This document shows, in pieces, positions 15,381 through 22,677 of a stretch of DNA of 34,656 nt. The stretch's first letter is position 1, and every line of letters begins with the position of its first letter. This stretch comes from an uncultured Clostridia bacterium (lineage in GTDB: Bacteria; Bacillota; Clostridia; Christensenellales; Borkfalkiaceae). The translations under genes and the position numbers were made by a program. The DNA lies in contig CANQBG010000015.1 in the NCBI GenBank assembly GCA_947588985.1, positions 1 through 34,656 on the forward strand, in the 5' to 3' direction. The notes beneath the pieces are model-generated. The model ran no database searches and was not told the DNA's origin. It worked only from the letters and a program-made list of their open reading frames with translations.

Positions 15381-15434
15381 TTGGCTCCACCTTTTGGGGG
15401 AGCTGTCACGGAGTGACTGAGGGGGTTCGCTCAT
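15381..15434 (-). repeat. Interspersed palindromic repeat B, copy 3 (inverted)
   Basis: Reverse-complement copy of the elements at 9879-9929 and 9951-10003, with the same GTCAC palindrome. It follows repeat A copy 2 directly. Confidence 0.75.
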
Positions 15435-15444
15435 ATCCTTCCCC

Positions 15445-15500
15445 GCTGCGAACCCCTTTCCCCCGCTCCGCGGGTACTTTCCCCAGAGGGGACAGCAAGG
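15445..15500 (-). repeat. Interspersed palindromic repeat C, copy 2 (inverted)
   Basis: Read on the minus strand: GCTGTCCCC, TGGGGAAAGT, the palindrome CCCGC-GGA-GCGGG, GAAAGGGGTTCGCAG. It corresponds to 9818-9866, but the palindrome stem is different. Confidence 0.65.
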
Positions 15501-15516
15501 GCTCGGTATGAGGATG

Positions 15517-15639
15517 GGGGCAGGATGATTGCGGGAAGATACACTCCCCCTCGCGGGGCGAGGGGTCGGTATGAGGAGCGGGGGCAGGATGATTGTGGGA
15601 AGATACACTCCCCCTCGCGAGCGAGGGGTCGGTATGAGG
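15517..15639 (+). repeat. Tandem pair of 64-bp units carrying palindromic repeat A (copies 3 and 4)
   Basis: GGGGGCAGGATGATTG, then YGGGAAGATACACT, a CCCCTCGC palindrome and GTCGGTATGAGG occur twice with a 64-bp period. The first copy has a GGG loop, the second a shortened GA loop. The duplication includes unique sequence outside the palindrome, so it is a local tandem duplication. Confidence 0.75.
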
Positions 15640-15693
15640 GACTGTCCTCCTTGAGGGGACAGCGAGGAGTTCGCGCGTTTACAATATATATAT

Positions 15694-15723
15694 GAAGCCC
15701 GCCTCCGGATGGAGGCGGGCTTC
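15694..15723 (-). terminator. Strong hairpin downstream of the DUF1858 gene
   Basis: A perfect 13-bp stem (15694-15706 with 15711-15723) with a 4-nt loop lies 60 bp after the DUF1858 stop. On the minus strand it is followed by ATATATATAT rather than a T-run, so termination is likely but not typical. Confidence 0.45.
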
Positions 15724-15782
15724 CCGCTTTCTCGTTCATGCGACTTTTGCGTTCATGCCGCTCGCGTGCAAAAGGTTTGAGG

Positions 15783-15977
15783 TCAAATGCCTTCGTTGAG
15801 CTTATTCAGAAGCTCGTCGAGATCGTTGCCGTGCACTTCGACCGCCTCGGCAATCGTTTCGCCATGCGCCAAGGCGCATCCGAAGCAGTGCATCCCCGCA
15901 GCCATCAGAATTTCCGCCGCGTTGGGGTTGAGCTCGAGGCAATCCGCGATGAGCGTATCCGCCGTGATCTTTGCCAT
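15783..15977 (-). CDS. DUF1858 domain protein
   Basis: A 64-residue protein that consists of a single DUF1858 domain: 'ITADTLIADCLELNPNAAEIL', then the conserved 'GMHCFGCALAHGETIAEA' with a CxxC pair, then a C-terminal helix. The family is found alone or fused to redox and hybrid-cluster-type proteins; its reaction is unknown, and the two Cys suggest thiol redox or metal chemistry. GGAGG precedes ATG 15977 by 8 nt. A good sigma-A promoter lies at 16007-16035, between this gene and spoVAC, so it can be transcribed independently. A strong hairpin follows. The family assignment is confident. The function is not known. Confidence 0.85.
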   Translation of the reverse strand: MAKITADTLIADCLELNPNAAEILMAAGMHCFGCALAHGETIAEAVEVHGNDLDELLNKLNEGI

Positions 15978-16006
15978 AATGGTTTCCTCCCGTATTTTTC
16001 CCCTCT

Positions 16007-16035
16007 ATTCTACCACGTTCGCCGCCGCTTTTCAA
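16007..16035 (-). promoter_or_regulatory. Sigma-A promoter of the DUF1858 gene
   Basis: Minus-strand TTGAAA (16035-16030) and TAGAAT (16012-16007) with a 17-bp spacer. The predicted start at ~16000 gives a short leader of about 22 nt. Confidence 0.7.
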
Positions 16036-16062
16036 CTGTTTTTCGAAAGGTTTTCCGAAAAT

Positions 16063-16518
16063 TTACAGGCCGAGCAAAAAATAGATGAGTCCGACGGCCG
16101 CTCCGGCGCTCACGCCGAACACGATGATGGGCCCGGCGACGACGAACATCTTGGCCGCCATGCCATAGACGTAGCCCTCCGTCTTGAACTCGATGGCGGG
16201 CGAAGCGACGGAATTGGCAAAGCCCGTGATGGGCACGATGCTGCCCGCGCCGGCGTTTTTCCCGATCCTGTCGTAGACGCCGAGGCCGGTGAGCAGCGTT
16301 CCCAAAAAGATGAGGATCGCGGAGACCGTGCCGGCGAGGATATCCCCGCGCAGGCCGGCGTACTCTAAAAGGATGCGGAAGAACTGCCCGACGCAGCAGA
16401 TGAATCCGCCGACGAGGAAGGCTCTCAGGCACGTCTTGAAGTGTTGTGTGGGCGGATCGAAGGAATTGACGTAGCGGAGATAATTTCGGTTATAATTTTC
16501 GCGCGTCTTGCCCGTCAC
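16063..16518 (-). CDS. spoVAC: Stage V sporulation protein AC (SpoVAC)
   Basis: A 151-residue membrane protein close to SpoVAC over its full length. It has 'LRAFLVGGFICCVGQ', 'LIFLGTLLTGLGVYDRIGKNAGAGSIVPITGFANSVASPAIEFK' and 'AAKMFVVAGPIIVFGVSAG', with about four hydrophobic segments. In spore formers, the SpoVA proteins form a forespore-membrane channel for dipicolinic acid uptake during sporulation and release during germination. The start is GTG 16518, with a purine-rich AAGGGGG 8 nt upstream; it overlaps the TGA of a possible 30-codon ORF. SpoVAC is usually encoded with spoVAD and spoVAE/B, but here neither lies beside it, so the other subunits should be elsewhere. This gene is strong evidence that the host makes endospores. 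Confidence 0.9.
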   Translation of the reverse strand: MTGKTRENYNRNYLRYVNSFDPPTQHFKTCLRAFLVGGFICCVGQFFRILLEYAGLRGDILAGTVSAILIFLGTLLTGLGVYDRIGKNAGAGSIVPITGFANSVASPAIEFKTEGYVYGMAAKMFVVAGPIIVFGVSAGAAVGLIYFLLGL

Positions 16519-16607
16519 GGTCGGATCCCCCTTGCTCCCGCCTCCGGGAAGCAGCTCTCCCGCTCCTCTTTGGTTTTCCCGAGCGGGTTGTCCTTTCCCT
16601 TTTTCAT
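16516..16607 (-). CDS. Possible 30-residue ORF overlapping the spoVAC start
   Basis: ATG 16607 opens a 30-codon frame (begins MKKGKDNPLGK, ends GIRP) that stops in a TGA overlapping the GTG of spoVAC (GTGA). The peptide is charged and Gly/Pro rich, with no membrane segment. AGGGG lies only 1 nt from the ATG, which is poor spacing. It may be a leader peptide that couples translation into spoVAC, or a chance frame. Confidence 0.25.
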
Positions 16608-16679
16608 ACCCCTAATTTGGACTTTACGGGGGGAATTTATACATGGGAACGGGAAACGCGGGAGGGCGGGGCGGGCTCC

Positions 16680-17174
16680 TTATTTCACATAGGAAGCGAG
16701 GAGGTCGTAGAGGGTGGAATAGAAGTCCCCGAGATAGGTGCGGGCGAGCGAATCCATGTGGTAAGCCTCGAGACGGGCCGCCGCGTCGCTCGTGACGTGC
16801 ATATAATAGTCACGGACGACGAGAAAGCGTTGGGAATAAGAGAGGTTATAATTGGGATTCTCGGGGTAGCGGTAAGGGCCCAACTCGTTGCCCTCCGAGC
16901 CGAGGGCCTCATAGGCGAGTTGATAGAGAAGGTCCTCGCGGATGACGGCGATCTCCGTCTCGGCCGCTTGGTCGATGGCCCCCTCCTCCCGCGTGCGGAC
17001 GGAGGCGCGCAGATTGTCGTTGCCGAGGAGATGATAGAAGAGGTTCTCCCTGGAGGTGGCGGCCTGCGCCGTTACGGCGTCCTTCTTGGCCTGCGCCGCC
17101 CGCACCATGGCGAGCTGCACGGGCGAGAGATCGGCGTACTGCGGATCGCTGAGGTCGATGATATCGATGGTCAC
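16680..17174 (-). CDS. Phage-type protein at the end of the head module, function unknown
   Basis: A 164-residue protein. GTG 17174 is chosen because GGAGG lies 7 nt before it and the GTGA overlaps the stop of the upstream beta-propeller gene. It starts 'TIDIIDLSDPQYADLSPVQLAMVRAAQAKKD', a segment predicted helical, and then has long amphipathic helices ('TREEGAIDQAAETEIAVIREDLLYQLAY') and a Tyr-rich C-terminal part. No enzyme motif, signal or membrane segment is seen. It is the last gene of the tightly coupled module. By position it corresponds to the tail-accessory genes that follow gp10 in P22-like phages, but sequence similarity is not apparent. Structural role inferred. Confidence 0.55.
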   Translation of the reverse strand: MTIDIIDLSDPQYADLSPVQLAMVRAAQAKKDAVTAQAATSRENLFYHLLGNDNLRASVRTREEGAIDQAAETEIAVIREDLLYQLAYEALGSEGNELGPYRYPENPNYNLSYSQRFLVVRDYYMHVTSDAAARLEAYHMDSLARTYLGDFYSTLYDLLASYVK

Positions 17175-18433
17175 GGCGACACCTCCCGAAAGTGTACGGT
17201 CACGGCCTCGACGGCGGCTTCGGGATCGGAGGTCGTAAGGTCGCATCGGAGCGTTTCCCCGCGCAAAAATCTCTCCGGGAGCAGCCGCTTTCCCGCGACG
17301 GTCTCCCGCGAGATGCGGCCCGCCTCCGTCTCGAGCGAGACCGTAAATTTACCCTTCCCGTGGACGGTGACGCCCGCGACCATGCGCGGCGCGCCGTTGC
17401 TCCCGCCGATATCGAGGAGGTACGAAATGCGCTTCTCTTTTTCGATGGTTTGCGGCGTGAGACGTGAAAGGGTGGTACCATGTACGAGGTAGACCCCATC
17501 GTAAGCGCTTGTGAGCAGCTCGGCTTCCTCCTCGATGAGGTAGTCCCCCGCGACGGGATCATAGACGTAGATACACCCCTCGCCGCCCGGTTTTTGGGCG
17601 AGGAAGAAGTACTTCCCGGCGTACCCTGCGGCCTGTACGGGGCGGACGGGCGTCACGCCGAAGCTCGTCCGCACGAGGCGGACCGAGCCATCGACGACGT
17701 GGAGCCCGCGCTCCGTGAGGAAGGCCAAATAGGAGCCGCAGTCGGCCGCGGAGCCGGGGTAGATCGTCTCGCCGTCGAACAGCACGCGGCGGAAGCGGAA
17801 ATCGAGGTCGTCGGCGTCCGCTTCGAGCGTGCAGAGGCCGTGCTCGCGGAAGCAATAGAGGGCGTCCCGGAAGGAAATCATGGCGTGGATGTTCCCCTCC
17901 GTGCCCGAGAGCGCCACCGAGCCGGAGCACCGCCCTTCCTCGGAAAACTGCGTGGGACCGAGGGGAACGGAATAGCGCAGGGTGCTGCCCTTGGCTATGA
18001 ACACGCGCTCGCGGTGGACCGCCATGCAGTCCCCGCCCGCCGCACCCTCCACGCCGCCGAACTGCTCCGGCGAACGGTAGCGGGTCATCCCCGTATCCCA
18101 CAGCAGGTAAAAATCGCGCACGCCGTCCTCTCCCCAATAGGAAATGACGCCGTTGAGGCCACCCATGCCCGCGAATGCCCCCTCATCGGGATAGACGCTA
18201 TAGAATCCGTTCATGCCGATGAAGAGCTTCCCCTCGGCCGAGAACATGCGCTTTGCGCCGCGGAGCGAGGTGGAGACGGGGAGCGGCTCGGCCGTCTCGG
18301 CGGGGATCAGCGCGCCCCCTTCCCGCCGGAAGCCGTAGAGCTTGCGCCACAACACGCGCCCGCCCTCCTCAAGCCCTATCCGCAGGGCCCGGTGCGTGGG
18401 CCGCGGTATGGTCAACTTTTTGAGCGGGATCAT
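17171..18433 (-). CDS. Phage beta-propeller protein, P22 gp10-like tail-accessory/DNA-stabilisation candidate
   Basis: A 420-residue protein. ATG 18433 overlaps the upstream TGA (ATGA), and GGAGG is 5 nt before it. The body is a series of short beta-blades such as 'GKLFIGMNGFYSVYP', 'DFYLLWDTGMTRYR', 'MAVHRERVFIAKGSTLRYS', 'DALYCFREHGLCTLE', 'SYLAFLTERGLHVVDG' and 'GCIYVYDPVAGDYLIEEE', typical of a beta-propeller, followed by a C-terminal beta-rich domain. In P22-like phages the gene after the gp4 connector encodes gp10, which plugs the portal and joins it to the tail. The gene order here (portal, scaffold, coat, connector-like, propeller) matches that. The fold is seen in the sequence pattern; the gp10 equivalence is inferred from order. 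Confidence 0.55.
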   Translation of the reverse strand: MIPLKKLTIPRPTHRALRIGLEEGGRVLWRKLYGFRREGGALIPAETAEPLPVSTSLRGAKRMFSAEGKLFIGMNGFYSVYPDEGAFAGMGGLNGVISYWGEDGVRDFYLLWDTGMTRYRSPEQFGGVEGAAGGDCMAVHRERVFIAKGSTLRYSVPLGPTQFSEEGRCSGSVALSGTEGNIHAMISFRDALYCFREHGLCTLEADADDLDFRFRRVLFDGETIYPGSAADCGSYLAFLTERGLHVVDGSVRLVRTSFGVTPVRPVQAAGYAGKYFFLAQKPGGEGCIYVYDPVAGDYLIEEEAELLTSAYDGVYLVHGTTLSRLTPQTIEKEKRISYLLDIGGSNGAPRMVAGVTVHGKGKFTVSLETEAGRISRETVAGKRLLPERFLRGETLRCDLTTSDPEAAVEAVTVHFREVSP

Positions 18434-18969
18434 ATCCACCTCCGGCTGCGCATGGCGAGCGGCCTGCGGGTCTGCCCTGCCGCGCGGATCGCCTCGCGGT
18501 ATTTTTCGTCGTACACCGTCGCCTCCGCGAGTCTGCCGCAGGCGAGCAGGTATTCAGTCGCCGTGCCGTAGGCGAGCAGCCGCGCCGAGACGGCGCCCGC
18601 AAAGTCGGAGTTCTCCCCGAGGCGTTTTGCGGCGGGGGCGTAGGCGTAAGTCACGTTGGCGCTGCCCGCGTACCCCTTGAGGTCGAGGTAGGCGGGGAAG
18701 GCCTCGAACGCGAGTGCGCAGCCGTAAGGATCGGTCACGCGGAGGATGTGTACGGGGGCCGACGAGAGCGCCGCATACTCCATTTTATCGCTTACGGCGA
18801 CTTCCTCCGTCCGTTTGAGGGGGAAATAGTCGAGCGCGACCTCGTTTTCCACGAAATTGAAGCAGCGGACCAAGAGGAGGACTTCCTCCGAAGATTCGTC
18901 CTCCAAGTTGGCCGTACTTCCGACAAGGCGGGCCGCCGCCTCAACAACTTCCTTGACTGTGATCGGCAT
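18430..18969 (-). CDS. Phage head-completion/connector-like protein (gp4 position)
   Basis: A 179-residue protein starting 'MPITVKEVVEAAARLVG', followed by 'EEVLLLVRCFNFVENEVALDYFPLK' and later beta-rich and helical segments ending in basic residues. N-terminal helical pairs of this kind ('VKEVV..AA.LVG...') are typical of head-tail adaptor proteins that bind below the portal. It lies just after the major capsid gene and before the beta-propeller gene, the place of gp4 in P22-like modules. GGGGAG lies ~9 nt from ATG 18969, and the gene is 16 bp from the capsid stop. No catalytic motif is visible. The adaptor role is inferred from position and helix pattern. Confidence 0.5.
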   Translation of the reverse strand: MPITVKEVVEAAARLVGSTANLEDESSEEVLLLVRCFNFVENEVALDYFPLKRTEEVAVSDKMEYAALSSAPVHILRVTDPYGCALAFEAFPAYLDLKGYAGSANVTYAYAPAAKRLGENSDFAGAVSARLLAYGTATEYLLACGRLAEATVYDEKYREAIRAAGQTRRPLAMRSRRWI

Positions 18970-18985
18970 GCCTTGTCTCCCCTCC

Positions 18986-20146
18986 TCAGGCTTCGTCGAT
19001 CCCGGTGAGCATGGCCTGCCCGGCGGGACGGTAGCAGAGCAGCTCGGCGTATTTCACGAGCGTGGCCTTGTAGACGGGCTTATCGGCAACCTGCTTCAAG
19101 ATCTTGCCGCTCTCGCCCTCGAGCCACTGCCAATCGCAGAGCTGGTGCAGGGCAAAGTCGTCGGTGTTGAGCAGGTACATCGTCCCCTCGGGGCAGAAGC
19201 GGTCGGCAACGACGGGGATGCCGCCGAAGCTGATGGCCTTGAAGCCGCCCTCGAGCTCGAGCGTCTCGGTGGCGCGGTACGCCGAGAGCAGTTTGAAGAG
19301 CGCCCTGCGCACCCCCCACGAGCACACGATGAAGTTGACCTTGCTGCCCGAATTGGCCTCCACGTCGTCGATGGCCTTCTGGATGACCTCTTCGCTGAGC
19401 GCGCCGACTTCCGTCTTGATGTAGGGAGTCATCCACGCGTTGCCCTTGCGCGGCACGCCATAGAGATCGCCCGTGCCGAAGATGGCGCCGAGGCCGGTGA
19501 TCTCGAGGTCCTTGGACTTCTGGATGTAGATGCCGTAGTCGGTGGGCGTGGAGATGGCCGACCCCGAGAGGGTGACTTTCTTGTTTGCGCGGTCTACCGA
19601 CGTCACCGTCCGATAGGAGCCCGCGTTGATGCCGTCGCCGTCAAAGACGTCCACGATCATGCCCTCCGCGAGGTTGCGGACGCTATCCACGACGTAGGTC
19701 TTATTGTCGGACCCGTCGACGGACTTGATGGTGGCGAGTTTGCCGGTGCCGTCTCCGAAGAGCATGCGGCCGAAGTTGAAGGAGGCCGTCTTGACGAGCC
19801 CGTCCATCTCGTCGTTGAGGAGATCCACAAAGGCGCCCTCCGCCCCCTTGGAGGAACGGATGGCCTTATCGGAGATCTCGATGACGCCATAGAGATTTTT
19901 GAGCGGCGCGACGAACTGCTTGTAGTTGTTCCCTCCCGCGGTGGGGAGCGCGTCCGTCTCCGTTCCCGCGGCGATGCCGCCGTTTACGCCGAAGCGCACG
20001 GCCTTTCTCACGTCCTTCCCCCACACGTCGGACGTCGTCTTTTTGATCTGCGCGAGCAGGGGATTGACGGACTTATCGAGCTGATCGCTCACCGCGCTCA
20101 GGTAGTAAGATTTCAAAACGCTGTCGGCTGTTCCTGTATCGATCAT
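18986..20146 (-). CDS. Phage major capsid protein (HK97-fold type)
   Basis: A 386-residue protein with the features of HK97-fold coat proteins. An N-terminal helical part is followed by 'KNLYGVIEISDKAIRSS' and 'FVDLLNDEMDGLVKTASFNFGRMLFGDGTGKL' (about residues 84-138), the usual spine-helix region with the 'GDGTG' turn. A beta-rich E-loop/P-domain-like section and a C-terminal 'YKATLVKYAELLCYRPAGQAML' follow. It would self-assemble into the procapsid around the scaffold and portal. AGGAG lies 6 nt before ATG 20146. It follows the scaffold-like gene by 39 bp. No N-terminal prodomain or protease gene is obvious, which fits P22-like coats that are not cleaved. The frame is intact, with no sign of decay. 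Confidence 0.85.
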   Translation of the reverse strand: MIDTGTADSVLKSYYLSAVSDQLDKSVNPLLAQIKKTTSDVWGKDVRKAVRFGVNGGIAAGTETDALPTAGGNNYKQFVAPLKNLYGVIEISDKAIRSSKGAEGAFVDLLNDEMDGLVKTASFNFGRMLFGDGTGKLATIKSVDGSDNKTYVVDSVRNLAEGMIVDVFDGDGINAGSYRTVTSVDRANKKVTLSGSAISTPTDYGIYIQKSKDLEITGLGAIFGTGDLYGVPRKGNAWMTPYIKTEVGALSEEVIQKAIDDVEANSGSKVNFIVCSWGVRRALFKLLSAYRATETLELEGGFKAISFGGIPVVADRFCPEGTMYLLNTDDFALHQLCDWQWLEGESGKILKQVADKPVYKATLVKYAELLCYRPAGQAMLTGIDEA

Positions 20147-20185
20147 ACTGTACTCCTTTTGATGCGGGGCGCGGCATACCCCGAA

Positions 20186-20548
20186 TTATTTTTGCCGCTT
20201 GAGATAGTTGAGGGCGAGACTGCCGGCCTCCGCGATCGAGGCGGGGCGCTGCATGGGCGCAACGACCCCCATTCCCCCCGCCCCCATGAGGGGGACTTTG
20301 GGCGCTTGCAGGAAGGCCGCCGGGAAGGCGACGGGCTCTTCGCTCTGCCCGCGCGGCGCGGCCTCGGGCCTTTCGAGGGAGGCGAGCTGCTCCTCGAGCG
20401 CTTTCAGCCGTTGACTGCGGCGGGTAAATTCGGCCTCCAACTCCCCATAGGCGTGCGTCAGGGCATCTACGCTCTTGAATTTGCCCGCGAGAAGCCCTGT
20501 TTCGGACATGCCCCCCTCGGATTCTGCGTGTTTGTTTTCCTCTTCCAC
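20186..20548 (-). CDS. Putative phage scaffolding protein
   Basis: A 120-residue, highly charged protein. It has an acidic N-terminus, then 'GLLAGKFKSVDALTHAYGELEAEFTRRSQRLKALEEQLASLE', a helix with coiled-coil character, then a Pro/Gly-rich linker, and a basic C-terminal helix ending 'NYLKRQK'. Phage scaffolds commonly have this design: a coiled coil for self-association and a basic C-terminal helix that touches the coat. It lies between portal and coat genes, as in P22 (gp8). It is much shorter than P22 gp8 (about 300 residues). The start is GTG 20548 with AGGAG 8 nt upstream, 3 bp after the portal stop. The role rests on position and composition. Confidence 0.6.
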   Translation of the reverse strand: MEEENKHAESEGGMSETGLLAGKFKSVDALTHAYGELEAEFTRRSQRLKALEEQLASLERPEAAPRGQSEEPVAFPAAFLQAPKVPLMGAGGMGVVAPMQRPASIAEAGSLALNYLKRQK

Positions 20549-20551
20549 AAA

Positions 20552-22396
20552 TTACTCTCCTTTGCGGCGGTGGCTTTCGAGGTGGCGCACCATCCTCGCC
20601 TTTGTCGCCGCGTCGTTTTCCCCGCCCGAAAGCAGGGCCCGGAGGTGCTCGGTGATATGCACGGCGTGGTCGTCGTAACTATCCGCCTCCACCTCCTCCT
20701 GCGCCAAAAGCACGTTCTCCCGCTCCGCCTTGCGAAGATGCAAGTAGGAGATATCCCGTGCCGTTTCGAGCGAGCCGTAGCCGAGCGCGTCTAAGACGCG
20801 CGTGCGCACCTCGCCCGAAAGTTCGCCTTTCTCATCCTGCAAGAGTCCGAGGCTCAAGAGACTTAAAATTTCCTCCCGCACTTGCTCGGGCGTCTTATCG
20901 TACCCCGTGGTAAACTCCACGTCGTCCGCCGAAATATCGCTTGCGTCGAAGTAGAAGAGCTCGGTATCCCCGCCCGTTCCCGTCATGCGAAGGAGACGCT
21001 TGGTGTGCGCGAACTGCTTATAAAGGTGCAGAATCTGTTTGCCCGCTTCCTTTACGGCACGCTCAATGCTCTCCGTCGCCTGATGCATCCGGTTGGTATC
21101 CTGTTCGAGGAGCAGTCTCAGGCCCACTGCGCTCGTGACATGGGTGGGATTGGCGGAGTTGCGCGAGATCTCACTCATGCCGGAGACGAGGATAAACTCG
21201 TCTGCGATGCGCTCCTCTTCGGCCTCGAATTCGGGCGGGAGACTCCCGCAATCGAGGAAGCGGGGCGCATCCGAGCCGCGCCGGTAGACGAGGATCTTTC
21301 CCGGGTACAACCCCTCGTCTGCGAGCGCGTCCGCGTCCACGGAACCGTCCTCCACCGCGATGACGCCCGCAGTCAGCCTGTTGAGAAACTCATGCTTGCG
21401 GTTTCTCACCGCGTTATACGCGCGCTGCAGGGGGATCATGCGGTCTACGACCGACGTTCCGAAGAAGGCGCCCGCGAGTTCGATGCTCGTCTGCCGGATA
21501 AAGGGCAAGATCCGCTCCCCGCGGTCGCCGTTTTGATACGGAAGGGGCCCCTCATAGAGGAGCTTATCCCCCGCTACGATCTCCAACCGTCCGTCGGGGT
21601 GCTCCCCGCACGGCCGGGTATACCGTTCGATCAAAATTTCCCTGTTCTCGAGGGAAGGGTGAAAACTGCCGTCGATGGGCCGCTTCCAATTGCTCGGCGT
21701 GGAATAGGGCGCGAGCGAAAATTCGTCGATCGTCCTGCCCGCGATCTCCACGCCGAAGCGCTCGAAAATCTCGGATACGGGGACGGCTTTCGCATGGATC
21801 AAGCTCTTGATCTCAGACATGCCCCCCGCGTTTAATGTGTCGGGGTAGATCTCAAAGGGGGAGAGCGCGATGACGTTGACGTCCCCTTCCCGCACGGAAT
21901 GCCCGCTCTCGTCGGCGCCGATGAGCTTGCCGTCCTCGAAATTCCACACCACTTTATAAAACGCCGTGCCGCACACCTCCGACCAGAGCGTGGCCTCCGA
22001 GATGACCCGATCGAGGTCGATGCGGTTCTTTGCAGACTTCAATATATTGGAAGCGACGCGCGCGATCTGTATGTCCGCTTCGCTATCGGAAAAGGCCCGC
22101 ACCTCGAGGGAGGGGCGCACGGCCGCGAGCTTGGCAATGCGGGTATCCACGGTGGGCGCGATGTGGTTGAAGCACCGCCGCGACCGCCAGAAGAAATCCG
22201 CCGTCTCCTCTTCGAGTTCCCCCTCGGGCGTGACGTCGCAGAATTGGTTGCCGCTCAAAAAGTTCATATTGAGCTCCCAACCCCGTTCGAGATGCCGCCG
22301 CATCTCCCTTCTCGCCGCGAAATCCGCCGCCACTTCGGCCGCCAAGGCCTGCTTTCGCGCGGCTTCCCGCCGCTCCCGTTCCTGTTGTTCCGTCAT
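20552..22396 (-). CDS. Phage portal protein (P22-like family)
   Basis: A 614-residue protein. It begins with a long charged helix, then 'ELNMNFLSGNQFCDV' and 'RRCFNHIAPTVDTRIAKLAAVRPSLEV', the usual opening of P22-type portals. 'WSEVCGTAFYKVVWN' and 'EGDVNVIALSPFEIYPD' (about residues 137-186) fit the wing. 'VDRMIPLQRAYNAVRNRKHEFLNRLTAGVIAVEDGSVD' (about 317-354) fits the stem and clip. A helical C-terminus follows. Twelve copies would form the ring through which terminase pumps DNA. ATG 22396 overlaps the upstream TGA (ATGA). It is full length for the family and intact. Confidence 0.85.
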   Translation of the reverse strand: MTEQQERERREAARKQALAAEVAADFAARREMRRHLERGWELNMNFLSGNQFCDVTPEGELEEETADFFWRSRRCFNHIAPTVDTRIAKLAAVRPSLEVRAFSDSEADIQIARVASNILKSAKNRIDLDRVISEATLWSEVCGTAFYKVVWNFEDGKLIGADESGHSVREGDVNVIALSPFEIYPDTLNAGGMSEIKSLIHAKAVPVSEIFERFGVEIAGRTIDEFSLAPYSTPSNWKRPIDGSFHPSLENREILIERYTRPCGEHPDGRLEIVAGDKLLYEGPLPYQNGDRGERILPFIRQTSIELAGAFFGTSVVDRMIPLQRAYNAVRNRKHEFLNRLTAGVIAVEDGSVDADALADEGLYPGKILVYRRGSDAPRFLDCGSLPPEFEAEEERIADEFILVSGMSEISRNSANPTHVTSAVGLRLLLEQDTNRMHQATESIERAVKEAGKQILHLYKQFAHTKRLLRMTGTGGDTELFYFDASDISADDVEFTTGYDKTPEQVREEILSLLSLGLLQDEKGELSGEVRTRVLDALGYGSLETARDISYLHLRKAERENVLLAQEEVEADSYDDHAVHITEHLRALLSGGENDAATKARMVRHLESHRRKGE

Positions 22397-22659
22397 ACAT
22401 CCTCCGTTTTTTGTTGCGACTTGGCGTATTCCTCCAAGAGCCGCTCTCGTTCCCGTTCGAGCTCCTCATCGGAGAGGGCCGCGTAGTCCTTCTCGTCAAT
22501 GAGCAGCTTTGCCGCCTTCAGGTCGGGCGGCACGTCCTTTTTGGTCTCCTTGCGCTTGATGAGCCGGAGTTCCCCGTCCTTCATGTCGTATTCCTCGGTG
22601 ACTTCCTCGATGGAATAGCCGAGGGCCACCCGCAGGATGGCGTCTTTGAGCTTATCCAT
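22393..22659 (-). CDS. Small phage protein between terminase and portal
   Basis: An 88-residue, charged protein: 'LKDAILRVALGYSIEEVTEEYDMKDGELRLIKRKETKKDVPPDLKAAKLL', then an acidic, helical 'LSDEELERERERLLEEYAK' tail. Proteins with this 'ALGY..EEVTEEY...PPD..A.K.L' pattern often lie beside the large terminase in Firmicutes prophages and may serve as a small terminase-like or accessory packaging protein; their role is not established as far as I know. It has no nuclease or ATPase motif. It lies 18 bp after the terminase stop and overlaps the portal start by 4 bp. Confidence 0.6.
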   Translation of the reverse strand: MDKLKDAILRVALGYSIEEVTEEYDMKDGELRLIKRKETKKDVPPDLKAAKLLIDEKDYAALSDEELERERERLLEEYAKSQQKTEDV

Positions 22660-22677
22660 ACATCCTTGCTTCCTCCT

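Noticed and set aside
18857-20794. 645-codon plus-strand open frame across the capsid and scaffold genes
   Set aside because: Antisense to three consecutive phage genes with good starts and family motifs.
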